Positions 45,302 through 53,759 of a stretch of DNA of 57,613 nt are shown piece after piece. Source of the stretch: Secundilactobacillus collinoides DSM 20515 = JCM 1123. Its GTDB lineage: Bacteria; Bacillota; Bacilli; Lactobacillales; Lactobacillaceae. The stretch covers positions 105,734 to 163,346 of the forward strand of contig NZ_AYYR01000074.1 in assembly GCF_001435975.1 (NCBI RefSeq), in the 5' to 3' direction. A program made the translations under genes and the position numbers. The notes below the pieces were generated by a model. That model worked only from the letters and a program-made list of their open reading frames with translations. It was not told where the DNA came from and made no database searches. The stretch's first letter is position 1, and each line of letters begins with the position of its first letter.

Positions 45302-45707
45302 ACGGCGGGGTTTTGTTTTAAGTGACGCCTTAATTGGTCTTGTGCTGATCGGGTTAGGCGTCTTAACATTTGTTGGCATGCATCAGCTGATGTCGCAGCA
45401 GTCTCATAAAAAACAGCTTCAGGTGTATCACCTGCGCCAAAAATATGAAACACTGATTCCAGCAAGTGATCCTAATACCAAACAGAAAAAGTCGACGAAT
45501 CAGGAGAAAAAAGCAAAGAAAACTAAGACATCTGAGTCATCTTCATCGCTGAACGACCCCAAAAACAGCGCATCACAAGCGCGTCCGAACCAACCAGAGG
45601 CATCTCGTCAAAGTCAGTCGCAACCGGAAAATGACAGTAAAACCAGTGAATCGATTATCGCTAGACTTCCGGACGAGCCGAGTCGTCAGAAAAGTGAGCA
45701 CGCATGA
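45288..45707 (+). CDS. comGE: Competence pseudopilin-like protein ComGE
   Basis: A 139-residue protein with an N-terminal membrane helix after a basic start (RRRGFVLSDALIGLVLIGLG), resembling a weak prepilin site with glycine before F. Residues from about 62 onward are a low-complexity Ser/Lys/Gln/Pro tail. The start is TTG 45288 with GGGGG upstream. The assignment rests on position between comGD and comGF. The long disordered tail is unusual. Confidence 0.78.
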   Translation: MKNTRRRGFVLSDALIGLVLIGLGVLTFVGMHQLMSQQSHKKQLQVYHLRQKYETLIPASDPNTKQKKSTNQEKKAKKTKTSESSSSLNDPKNSASQARPNQPEASRQSQSQPENDSKTSESIIARLPDEPSRQKSEHA

Positions 45708-46132
45708 CGCGACGGGGGTTTACTTTATTAGAAACAATGATTGCATTGTTTGTCACTGCATTGGCGCTCTTAACAGTTCAGATGGGGTATCAGTGGCTCA
45801 ATAACAATCAACAGCAACGTAATAGTGAACAGTTGGACTGGTATGGGTTCCTTGGTATCATTGAGGGTGGCCGGTATAGATTTGATTTAGATCACGTTGA
45901 CGGTGATGAAGTTTTTGTTCACAGTAAAACGGAGGACAAGGATTATATCATTCGCTTTCGTCCGAACAAGCACGAAATCATGTTGACGGGACTCCAAGGT
46001 GGCTACGTTCCCCTCATGCAAAACATCGCCTCCTGTAAATTTACTGAGAAATCAGACTACCTCAACATTCAATTGACCACATCGATCAAGCAACGATTCG
46101 AAGGCATGACCATTGTAGGAGAGAAAAAATGA
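45704..46132 (+). CDS. comGF: Minor competence pseudopilin ComGF
   Basis: A 142-residue protein with the prepilin motif RRGFTLLETMIALFVTALAL and a C-terminal region rich in strands (YRFDLDHVDGDEVFV, YIIRFRPNKHEIML), typical of ComGF. It overlaps both neighbours by four bases. Confidence 0.9.
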   Translation: MTRRGFTLLETMIALFVTALALLTVQMGYQWLNNNQQQRNSEQLDWYGFLGIIEGGRYRFDLDHVDGDEVFVHSKTEDKDYIIRFRPNKHEIMLTGLQGGYVPLMQNIASCKFTEKSDYLNIQLTTSIKQRFEGMTIVGEKK

Positions 46133-46287
46133 AACGAAACGGTTTTGTGACTTTATTTGCGGTGGTTTTCCTGAGCCTGTTAATGGTGCTCTTATTACTC
46201 GAGGTGCAGGGGCATGCCCAACAGCAGCACGCTTACAACGACCTTATACACAATTATTCACAAGCGATAAATGACGTCTCGCATTAG
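46129..46287 (+). CDS. comGG: Competence protein ComGG-like (52 aa)
   Basis: A short gene: the ATG at 46129 overlaps the comGF stop (ATGA), and it ends at TAG 46285-46287. The product is a basic start, one membrane helix (LFAVVFLSLLMVLLLLEV) and a His/Gln-rich end, MKRNGF at the N-terminus. Position, size and helix match a short ComGG. It lacks a strong prepilin glutamate. Confidence 0.75.
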   Translation: MKRNGFVTLFAVVFLSLLMVLLLLEVQGHAQQQHAYNDLIHNYSQAINDVSH

Positions 46288-46388
46288 TAAAGCTGGGCTT
46301 AATTTTACATTGTTTGCTTGAATTAGTGAGCAATTATTTGTAAGATAGATTCTGTGGATAATCCTTAAAACAGAGGAGGTTGACAACA

Positions 46389-47402
46389 CTGGCTCTGAAA
46401 GAAACCGAAGCGCTGTTTAATGTGCTTGATCAGTCGGCTCAGTTGTTACGTTCGGCATTGGATACTTCGTACGTTGACGCCTTTATCGAATCAGGTGATA
46501 ACCTGATCGCGGGCAATGTACAAGTGGAAGACGGCAAACCAGCTCGGCAGACTGTTGAGCAATTGCAAGCGCTTTATGACGACGTACATTTGGACCAACT
46601 GGCAACTGAGAGTATTCGCCAGGCAGTTCAGCTGGTGATGCTCAAGGCAATCAAGGAAGACGAGATCCAGGCAAATCATCAATTAACGCCTGATACGATT
46701 GGCATGGTCATGGGGTACATTGTGATCCGGTTAGTCGAACATCAAGAAAAACTTGTGGTCCTGGATCCGGCTGTCGGCACTGCTAATCTATTGACGACCC
46801 TTATGAACCAATTAAGCGAGGCCACGAAACACGAGGTTTCCGGGATTGGAATTGATAATGACGACTCAATGCTGGCGGTGGCTGACATTAACGTAACGCT
46901 CCAACACGCACCGGTAGAACTGCGGCATCAGGATGCACTGGGTGACCTATTAGTGAACTCAGCTGACCTGGTTGTCTCAGACCTGCCAATTGGTTATTAT
47001 CCATTGGATCAAAAAGTGACCAACTTTATGACTCGTGCAAAGGAAGGTCACTCATACGTACATCATCTATTGCTGGAACAAGCCATGCAATCGGTGAAGC
47101 CCGGCGGATTTGGAATCTTTTTAGTTCCAAGTCAGCTCTTTCAATCGGCAGAGGCGAAGAACCTGCTTGGGTGGCTGCAAGACAGCGCCTACTTGCAAGC
47201 TTTTCTCAACCTGCCGAAGAATCTGTTCGCGGCGAAGGAATCAGAGAAAGCAGTTTTGTTACTCCAGCGACACGGCGGAGCTGCCAAGCAGGCTAATAAG
47301 GTCATGCTGGGTGAATTTCCGTCGTTCAAGGATCAGGACGGTTTTTCAAAATTTATCGCTGAGATCGTTGATTGGGAATTAAATGACTTACTCGCTAAGT
47401 AA
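46389..47402 (+). CDS. Class I SAM-dependent methyltransferase (YtxK family, N6-adenine-type)
   Basis: A methyltransferase of about 337 residues. Motif I is DPAVGTANLLTTL and the catalytic-type motif is SDLPIGYYP, similar to the (N/D)PP(Y/F) box of adenine methyltransferases. A helical N-terminal domain precedes them. The start is odd: AGGAGG (46374-46379) directly abuts TTG 46380, while CTG 46389 lies at the ideal nine bases, so a rare CTG start is likely unless TTG is used. The gene sits between comG and ackA, as in Bacillus and many lactobacilli. Its substrate is unknown. Confidence 0.9.
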   Translation: MALKETEALFNVLDQSAQLLRSALDTSYVDAFIESGDNLIAGNVQVEDGKPARQTVEQLQALYDDVHLDQLATESIRQAVQLVMLKAIKEDEIQANHQLTPDTIGMVMGYIVIRLVEHQEKLVVLDPAVGTANLLTTLMNQLSEATKHEVSGIGIDNDDSMLAVADINVTLQHAPVELRHQDALGDLLVNSADLVVSDLPIGYYPLDQKVTNFMTRAKEGHSYVHHLLLEQAMQSVKPGGFGIFLVPSQLFQSAEAKNLLGWLQDSAYLQAFLNLPKNLFAAKESEKAVLLLQRHGGAAKQANKVMLGEFPSFKDQDGFSKFIAEIVDWELNDLLAK

Positions 47403-47424
47403 ATAAAAAGGAGACTTGTCAGAC

Positions 47425-48615
47425 ATGGGAAAGACACTTGCGGTCAATGCAGGAAGTTCAACATTAAAGTTCAAATTATTTGAGGTACCATCAGAAAAGG
47501 TGCTCACTAGTGGTGCAATCGAACGAATCGGTTTAGGCGATTCACTCGTTTCCATCAAGTATGGTGACGGGAAAAAGTACGAAAACACCCAGGATGTTAA
47601 GGATCATGAAGAAGCCATCCACATCATGTTGGACCAACTTCTGTCCTTAAAGATCATCGCGAGTTACGATGAAATTACTGGTGTTGGTCACCGGGTCGTT
47701 GCCGGTGGTGAATTCTTTACCGACTCCGTTTTAGTTGATGCTGATGCCTTAAAGAAGATCGAAGACCTTTCTGAATATGCACCACTGCATAACCCAGCTG
47801 AAGCAATGGGTATCCGGACCTTCCAAAAGATTTTGCCTAACGTGCCAAACGTTGCGGTCTTTGATACTTCATTCCATACCTCAATGCCACAAGTGAACTA
47901 CATGTACGGGATTCCTTACGAATATTACGAAAAGTTTGGTGCTCGGAAGTACGGCGCCCATGGGACCAGCCACCGTTACGTTGCTGGCCGGGCTGCAGCA
48001 ATGTTGAACAAGCCGCTTGAAGACCTGAAGCTGATCACTTTGCACATTGGTGCCGGTGCGTCGATCACGGCCATCAAGGACGGCAAATCATATGATACTT
48101 CAATGGGCTTTACCCCATTGGCAGGGATCATGATGGCTACCCGTTCTGGTGATATTGATGCCTCATTAGTGACTTTCCTGATGGAAAAATTAAACATCAA
48201 GGATCCTAATGACATGATCGATATTTTGAACAAGAAGTCAGGTTTGGTTGGGGTATCCGAATACTCTGCTGACATGCGTGACCTTGAAAAAGTTCAGGAT
48301 AAAAATCCTAAGGCGCACTTAGCCCGTGATATGTACATTAACCGCATCGTCAGATACATTGGTCAATACATCGCTGAATTAGGCGGTGTTGACGCCATTG
48401 TCTTCACTGCCGGTGTTGGGGAAAACGATATTCCGATTCGCCAAGAAGTGACTGACAAACTGTCTTACTTCGGCATTGGCGTTGACCCAGAAAAGAACAA
48501 CATTCGCGGTGTTGAACGTGATCTGTCAACAGCAGACGCAACGGTTAAAACTTTATTGATTCCAACAAACGAAGAATTAATGATTGTTCGTGATGTTGAA
48601 CGATTAACTAAATAG
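47425..48615 (+). CDS. ackA: Acetate kinase
   Basis: A 396-residue enzyme of the sugar-kinase/Hsp70 fold that converts acetyl phosphate and ADP to acetate and ATP. Signatures are LAVNAGSSTLKFKLFE at the start, GHRVVAGGE, the active-site region HNPAEAMGI to FDTSFHTSMP, and GVGENDIPIR near the end. The ATG at 47425 follows AAGGAG at 11 bases; TTG 47416 is too close. It is read from its own or the ytxK transcript and ends at a clear terminator. Confidence 0.98.
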   Translation: MGKTLAVNAGSSTLKFKLFEVPSEKVLTSGAIERIGLGDSLVSIKYGDGKKYENTQDVKDHEEAIHIMLDQLLSLKIIASYDEITGVGHRVVAGGEFFTDSVLVDADALKKIEDLSEYAPLHNPAEAMGIRTFQKILPNVPNVAVFDTSFHTSMPQVNYMYGIPYEYYEKFGARKYGAHGTSHRYVAGRAAAMLNKPLEDLKLITLHIGAGASITAIKDGKSYDTSMGFTPLAGIMMATRSGDIDASLVTFLMEKLNIKDPNDMIDILNKKSGLVGVSEYSADMRDLEKVQDKNPKAHLARDMYINRIVRYIGQYIAELGGVDAIVFTAGVGENDIPIRQEVTDKLSYFGIGVDPEKNNIRGVERDLSTADATVKTLLIPTNEELMIVRDVERLTK

Positions 48616-48641
48616 TAGGGTGGCTTAAGTCACTCGATGAC

Positions 48642-48675
48642 GAGTCCGAGATATATTTCTTGGGCTCTTTTTTTG
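48642..48675 (+). terminator. Terminator of ackA
   Basis: GAGTCCGAGA pairs with TCTTGGGCTC (G-U allowed) and is followed by TTTTTTT. Confidence 0.85.
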
Positions 48676-49096
48676 ACCTTTTTTCTGAAACGCTTTGCTA
48701 AAAAAGAGAATATATACGTGCTATGCCGTGGTGTTTTACTTTTTGATGAGTTGGGAAGATATTTGGTGGAACGGGTACACATGACAAGTGTTTTGTAAAA
48801 ATGTGCATAGTCAGGTGATTGAGCAAATACAAAAAATATCATTTGTATCACCAGCCAATACTGAAGGCTGAATCTGGTTGTTATCAAGTCATTGCTTAGT
48901 CGGCGATATGTGTCAGCGAGGCAACACGCACCGCCGACCAACACTGGTATCGTGTACTGCGTGAATCCTCTTCACCTAACCTTGAATAACTCTCATCATT
49001 TTCAAAGACGCTGTTATGATAGGGTTTGCGGGTGTCTGATGATGATTATTCCACCGTTTCCGGTCCGGCGCATTAAAGGATGCTCATTTTGCCGTG
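48676..49096. other. Non-coding region with a structured segment at 48899-48938
   Basis: No gene is supported. GTCGGCG (48899-48905) and CGCCGAC (48932-48938) enclose GTGT and ACAC, giving a nested hairpin with no T tail. Its role is unknown. Confidence 0.4.
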
Positions 49097-49102
49097 TATA
49101 AT
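49097..49102 (+). promoter_or_regulatory. -10 box of the permease promoter
   Basis: TATAAT, with TTAAAG 18 bases upstream as a poor -35 box. The start codon follows after only about 24 bases, so the leader is short. Confidence 0.5.
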
Positions 49103-49126
49103 ATTGACACATAAGGAGTGAGATGC

Positions 49127-50527
49127 ATGGCAGACAAAGAGACATCAACAACTGAATTTTCACGAGGGTTGAAAAACCGCCACGTGCAACTGATTGCACT
49201 GGGCGGGACGATTGGAACGGGGTTGTTCCTGGGGGCTGGCGAGTCGATTCATTCGGCTGGACCATCAATTTTACTGGCGTACTTACTTGCTGGTATTGCC
49301 TGTTTCTTACTGATGCGGGCACTGGGAGAGTTACTGCTTTCTGATTTGAGTGCCCACTCCTATATTAAATTTATCACGAAATATCTCGGCGAGCGGTGGG
49401 GCTTCGTGGCTGGGTGGACGTATTGGGTCTGCTGGTTGACGATTGCCATGGCTGATTTAACGGCAGCTGGGTTATATATGAAATTTTGGTTTCCTAATTT
49501 ACCGCAATGGGTAACAGGCTTGGTGATTCTGTTGATTCTTCTGGGGATTAATTCAATCACCGTTAAAGCGTTTGGCGAAACGGAATTCTGGTTTGCCATC
49601 ATTAAAATTGTGGCGATTATTGCGCTGATCGTTGCTGGTGTTGTTCTGGTCGTGATCAACTTTAAGACACCAGTTGGTCACGCGTCGGTCAGCAATCTGT
49701 TTGCGGGGAAATTCTTCGCGAACGGCTGGAAGGGATTCTTCCTTTCGTTTCAAATGGTGTTGTTTGGGTTTATCGGGATTGAAATGGTCGGAATGACGGC
49801 TTCAGAGACAACTGATCCCGCCAAGATCATTCCTAAAGCCATCAATGAAATTCCGATGCGGGTTATTCTGTTTTACCTGGGTTCTTTGTTAGCACTAATG
49901 TGTATTTACCCGTGGCACTACATTTCACCATCTACGAGTCCCTTTGTGCAAGTGTTTTCAGCTGTCGGCATCAAAGCAGCGGCTGCCATCATCAATTTTG
50001 TGGTGTTGACCGCAGCAGCTTCAGCCTGCAACAGCTCGCTGTTCACGACCGGCCGGATGTTATTTTCCTTGACCTACAACGGTAAATCACCGATGGCAAA
50101 ACGATTTGGAAAACTTTCTAAATCGCAGGTGCCCGTTAACGCACTGTTGTTCTCAGCTGTTATTATTGCCCTTGTTGTCATTATGAACATGTTTATTCCT
50201 GGCAAGGTCTTTACGTTGATCTCAAGCGTAGCGACGACCTGCTTCCTCTTTATCTGGGGGTCGATCGTCTTAGCCCATTTGAAATATCGGCGCGAAGTTA
50301 AGGCTAACCATCAGGAAGACCAGTTAACGTTCAAGATGCCGTTAGCACCATATTCTGACTACTTTGTGCTGATTTTCTTGGCCATGGTCGGCGTTGTGCT
50401 CCTGTTCAAGTCCGAGACGCTGATTGCACTGATTGGATCGGTTATCTGGCTGGTCGGTTTGTGGGCGTTTAAGACCATTAAGGACCGGAGTAGTAGTCGA
50501 GAAGACTTAGACCGGAATTATGATTAA
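49127..50527 (+). CDS. Amino acid permease, CycA-like (D-serine/D-alanine/glycine type)
   Basis: A 466-residue APC-superfamily transporter with 12 hydrophobic segments. The substrate-region signature is LIALGGTIGTGLFLGAG. Several blocks resemble Escherichia coli CycA: RALGELLLSDL, GWTYWVCWLTIAMAD, FWFPNLPQW and FGETEFWFAIIKIVAII. A role in uptake of D-alanine, D-serine or glycine is therefore likely but not proven. AAGGAGTG precedes the ATG. The gene is monocistronic. Confidence 0.85.
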   Translation: MADKETSTTEFSRGLKNRHVQLIALGGTIGTGLFLGAGESIHSAGPSILLAYLLAGIACFLLMRALGELLLSDLSAHSYIKFITKYLGERWGFVAGWTYWVCWLTIAMADLTAAGLYMKFWFPNLPQWVTGLVILLILLGINSITVKAFGETEFWFAIIKIVAIIALIVAGVVLVVINFKTPVGHASVSNLFAGKFFANGWKGFFLSFQMVLFGFIGIEMVGMTASETTDPAKIIPKAINEIPMRVILFYLGSLLALMCIYPWHYISPSTSPFVQVFSAVGIKAAAAIINFVVLTAAASACNSSLFTTGRMLFSLTYNGKSPMAKRFGKLSKSQVPVNALLFSAVIIALVVIMNMFIPGKVFTLISSVATTCFLFIWGSIVLAHLKYRREVKANHQEDQLTFKMPLAPYSDYFVLIFLAMVGVVLLFKSETLIALIGSVIWLVGLWAFKTIKDRSSSREDLDRNYD

Positions 50528-50648
50528 CTCAATTGTATGATTACGTTGTTTTGGTCGCGTTTGCTGTGAGTGTACTGGCATCATTACCGTAATTTAATAA
50601 CTAACAACTCATTTAGAGCGTGAGACAAAAGGCGTTTTTGTTCCCGAA

Positions 50649-50701
50649 ATATAAGAGGCCCCATCTGAAACCCATTTGGTTTTAGGTGGGGTCTCTTATA
50701 T
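50649..50701 (+). other. 24-bp RNA hairpin downstream of the permease gene
   Basis: ATATAAGAGGCCCCATCTG plus AAACC pairs along its whole length with GGTTTTAGGTGGGG plus TCTCTTATAT across a five-base loop. All three non-Watson-Crick positions are G-U pairs when transcribed from the plus strand. It is preceded by GAGCGTGAGACAAAAGGCG at about 50617. There is no T tail. I take it as a terminator-like or repeat-derived RNA element. The rest of 50528-50962 holds no supported gene. Confidence 0.6.
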
Positions 50702-50962
50702 GGCTGGATATCACCGTTTATGCGAGGTAAACTGAAACACTAATCCCGCAAGTTTTGTGTATTTACCCGAAATATGGTTACCTGAATCGGTTTCCTTAAA
50801 TTGTTCTGGCGCGAAATTAGGCGGTTGGGACAAGCAATCGTGTAGTCATTATGCACGACAGGCTGACAGCTCAAACTAGGCACTCTTCATACAGCATGTT
50901 AAACTAGTAAGGAAAACAACGCCTACTGGGCTTCAAATGAAATTAGCAAAGAAGGGGTTTAC

Positions 50963-51574
50963 GTGAAGGATTACTTTACGGCGGACACACATTTTTTTCA
51001 CAAGGATCTACTCGGCGACTCTAAATTCGCCCCGCGGCCCTTTGCAAGTGTGGCTGAAATGAATCAGACAATCATTGATAATTGGAACAAGCGGGTGACA
51101 CCGGAGGATACGGTGTATCATCTTGGTGATATTGCGCTCTACTTTACGCGACCAGAAAAGGTTTCTCACGAGGCCGTTTTAAAGGTGTTGAACGAATTAA
51201 ACGGCCACTTGGTTTTGATTAAGGGAAATCATGATAGCCGGTCGTTTTTTAAATACTTGGCGGCCCATAATTATGAATACGGCGGCAAGCCAAAATTCAC
51301 GTTCCATGATGTGGGCGTGCTGATCAAGGTCAATCACCGACAGTACTACATGACCCACTATCCAATGATGATGGGCATCGTGAAGCAGATCATCAATCTT
51401 CACGGCCACATTCACCACTATGCCGTGGGTATCAAAGAAAATATTAACGTCGGCGTGGACACCCCAGAATCGGATTATTTGGCTGAAAAGCCGCCGTTTG
51501 GGACACCGTTTTCCATGGCTGAGGTTGAAGAAATGGTGAAGGGGAAATACGATGACTTTCAAAAAAGACGGTAA
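50963..51574 (+). CDS. Metallophosphoesterase (calcineurin-like)
   Basis: A 203-residue phosphoesterase with ADTHFFHKD, YHLGDIAL, IKGNHDSR, THYPMM and LHGHIHHY as metal-binding motifs in the right order. The start is GTG 50963 after GAAGGGG. It overlaps the next gene by 23 bases, implying an operon with the following nucleotidase. The substrate is unknown. Confidence 0.92.
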   Translation: MKDYFTADTHFFHKDLLGDSKFAPRPFASVAEMNQTIIDNWNKRVTPEDTVYHLGDIALYFTRPEKVSHEAVLKVLNELNGHLVLIKGNHDSRSFFKYLAAHNYEYGGKPKFTFHDVGVLIKVNHRQYYMTHYPMMMGIVKQIINLHGHIHHYAVGIKENINVGVDTPESDYLAEKPPFGTPFSMAEVEEMVKGKYDDFQKRR

Positions 51575-52997
51575 GCAGGACGATGGGAAAATCGTTGAAA
51601 AAATCACGATTCTCCACACAAACGACTTGCATTCACACCTGGAAAACTGGCCGCAAATTCGCCGTTATCTTAGTGAGGAAAAAGAGCGGTACCAGGCAGC
51701 CGGCCACACGGTGCTGACTTTTGATATTGGGGATGCCATGGACCGCGAGCACGCACTGACCGAGGCAACCGATGGGACGGCTAACATTCGGCTGATGAAT
51801 ACGATTCACTACGACGGTGTGACGATTGGCAATAACGAGGGGCTTGGCAACACCAAAGACCAGCTCAATCACCTTTACGATGAAGCAAATTTTGACGTTA
51901 TTTTAGGCAATCTTCTGACGGCGCCAAACAAAACACAGCCTAAATGGGCCGTTCCAGCAAAACTTATCGAAACCGCCGCACACACCCGTATCTTGGTTCT
52001 GGGATTGACAGCGCCATATACGCTGACGTACCCGCTGGTTGGCTGGCAGCCGATTTCAGTTGAACGGATGCTGCCGCGCTTGTTGGCACAATACGCTGGT
52101 CAGTACGACGATGTGGTCCTGTTATCGCATTTGGGTATTGATGTTGACCGGATGATTGCTAAACGGTACCCGGAAGTAAACGTCATTATCGGGGCGCATA
52201 CGCACCATCTATTAGTTCACGGTGAACTCGTGAATCAGTCACTGCTGGCAGCTGCTGGTAAGTGGGGTCAGTACATCGGTACCATTCAATTGCAACTAGA
52301 AAACCACCATATTGTTGCGAAGGAAGCCTCAGTTGTTAAAACGGACACGCTGCAACGGGCAACCACGGACCGTGATGAGATCAACGGCTACATTGCTGAG
52401 GGGGAACACCTGCTTAGCCAACGCAAGATTGCGACATTGCCCGTTGCCATGGATCATAGTTGGGAAGGCCATTCACGGTTGACCAGCGAGGGGCTGGCCG
52501 CGTTGGAAGATTATGCACAAACGGATGCGGCTATCATCAATGGCGGCTTGTTCATGACTGATTTGCCTGCCGGTGAGGTTACCGCTAACGATTTTCATAA
52601 CTTGCTGCCCCATGCCATGCACGCCATGCGCGTCACACTCAATGGGTATGACCTCTGGCGGCTGATTCGGGAAATGGAGAAGAACCGTGTTTTTCTCAGC
52701 CGTTTTCCCATTAAAGGAATGGGGTTTCGCGGCAAGGTCTTTGGGTCGATCAACTATTCAGGTATCAGTTACGATGAGCACGATCAACAAGTTTTATTCC
52801 GCGGCGAAGTGTTGTCGCCCGTCCGGCACTATACCATTGCTATGCCTGATCACTACCTCTTTATTCCGTTTTTCCCGACCATCAGCATCGTTGGGCAAAA
52901 CGAAATTATGTATGGTAAACTATTACGGAACGTCTTAAGCGACTATCTTGCAAAACGTTACCCACTTCAACTAGGAAAGGAGGATGTTCATGGATAA
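51552..52997 (+). CDS. yunD: Bifunctional metallophosphatase/5'-nucleotidase (YunD family)
   Basis: A 481-residue protein with an N-terminal metallophosphatase domain (ILHTNDLHSHLE, FDIGDAMD, GNNEGLGNT, GAHTHHLLVHG) and a C-terminal 5'-nucleotidase domain (GLFMTDLPAGEVTANDF). There is no signal peptide, so it is cytoplasmic, as in the YunD group. AAGGGGAAA precedes the ATG. It overlaps the yutD start by eight bases and forms a cluster yunD-yutD-yutF-TIGR01906, common in lactobacilli. Confidence 0.93.
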   Translation: MTFKKDGKQDDGKIVEKITILHTNDLHSHLENWPQIRRYLSEEKERYQAAGHTVLTFDIGDAMDREHALTEATDGTANIRLMNTIHYDGVTIGNNEGLGNTKDQLNHLYDEANFDVILGNLLTAPNKTQPKWAVPAKLIETAAHTRILVLGLTAPYTLTYPLVGWQPISVERMLPRLLAQYAGQYDDVVLLSHLGIDVDRMIAKRYPEVNVIIGAHTHHLLVHGELVNQSLLAAAGKWGQYIGTIQLQLENHHIVAKEASVVKTDTLQRATTDRDEINGYIAEGEHLLSQRKIATLPVAMDHSWEGHSRLTSEGLAALEDYAQTDAAIINGGLFMTDLPAGEVTANDFHNLLPHAMHAMRVTLNGYDLWRLIREMEKNRVFLSRFPIKGMGFRGKVFGSINYSGISYDEHDQQVLFRGEVLSPVRHYTIAMPDHYLFIPFFPTISIVGQNEIMYGKLLRNVLSDYLAKRYPLQLGKEDVHG

Positions 52998-53751
52998 AAA
53001 ATCATTACAAGAACTAATCGATGAATCGCGGGCCAGCCGACCAGCTGGTGGCGTGGTCGTTAGCGAAGATGAGACGCACTACCAAATCAATGATCACCCA
53101 TACGAACTATTGACGAACTACCGGGACGCCTTTGATAAAATGGAACTTAGCGACCGGTTTAATGCCTATTTTTCGAAGTATGATTACTTAGTCGGCGACT
53201 GGGGTTTTGGCCAGTTGCGGCTGCGCGGCTTTTACGGCGAAGAACGAAATGTGCCTGCCGAGGCTAAGATCACTGCTTTACAGGATTATCTGGACGAAAA
53301 CTGTAACATCGGCTGCCCCTATTTTGTGTTAAAGAACCAGGACGTCCGTGTCGTGGAACCAAAGAAGCGCAAACCGCGGCCGTCAAATAGTCGTCGCCAT
53401 CGCAATGGGTCTCACCGCAACAATGCGACGCCTCAAGACGGTGAGCAACACCAAGCGAATGCCCGTAATCAATCAAGTGACACGCGGCATCAAAATAACG
53501 CCAATAAAAATAATAATCACGGTCGCAGCAATAACGGCCATAACGGCAGCAATAATGGAAACGGCCAACACCGCAACAGTCGCAATAGCGGCAACAACCG
53601 GTCAAACCACCAGCCTAAACGCCAGACGGCTTATGTGACTGAACAGATCAAAGAAGTGAAGCAAACACCGCTGAGTAAACGTGACGGTACCGTCAAAACG
53701 GTGGGTCATAGTAAGCACCGGCGCTTTACCATAAGAGAGAAAAAGGACTGA
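52990..53751 (+). CDS. yutD: YutD-like protein with a long Asn/His/Arg-rich tail
   Basis: A 253-residue protein. The N-terminal 125 residues carry the YutD (DUF1027) core: YELLTNYRDAFDKMELSDRF, then KYDYLVGDWGFGQLRLRGFY and NIGCPYFVLKN. From about 130 to 225 the chain becomes very low complexity, rich in Asn, His, Arg, Ser and Gly, followed by a short basic end (KTVGHSKHRRFTIREKKD). Typical YutD proteins are about half this length or have shorter tails. The ATG at 52990 fits AAAGGAGG. The tail suggests an RNA-binding or disordered role, an inference only. Confidence 0.88.
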   Translation: MDKKSLQELIDESRASRPAGGVVVSEDETHYQINDHPYELLTNYRDAFDKMELSDRFNAYFSKYDYLVGDWGFGQLRLRGFYGEERNVPAEAKITALQDYLDENCNIGCPYFVLKNQDVRVVEPKKRKPRPSNSRRHRNGSHRNNATPQDGEQHQANARNQSSDTRHQNNANKNNNHGRSNNGHNGSNNGNGQHRNSRNSGNNRSNHQPKRQTAYVTEQIKEVKQTPLSKRDGTVKTVGHSKHRRFTIREKKD

Positions 53752-53759
53752 CGCGTTTC

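Noticed and set aside
48680-48695. TGAAACGCTTTGC near the ackA terminator as a cre site
   Set aside because: The central CG is off by one from the consensus spacing, and it lies downstream of ackA rather than at a promoter.
48630-48944. A 104-codon minus-strand frame next to ackA
   Set aside because: It runs through the ackA terminator, has no ribosome binding site and has an odd composition. It is treated as chance.
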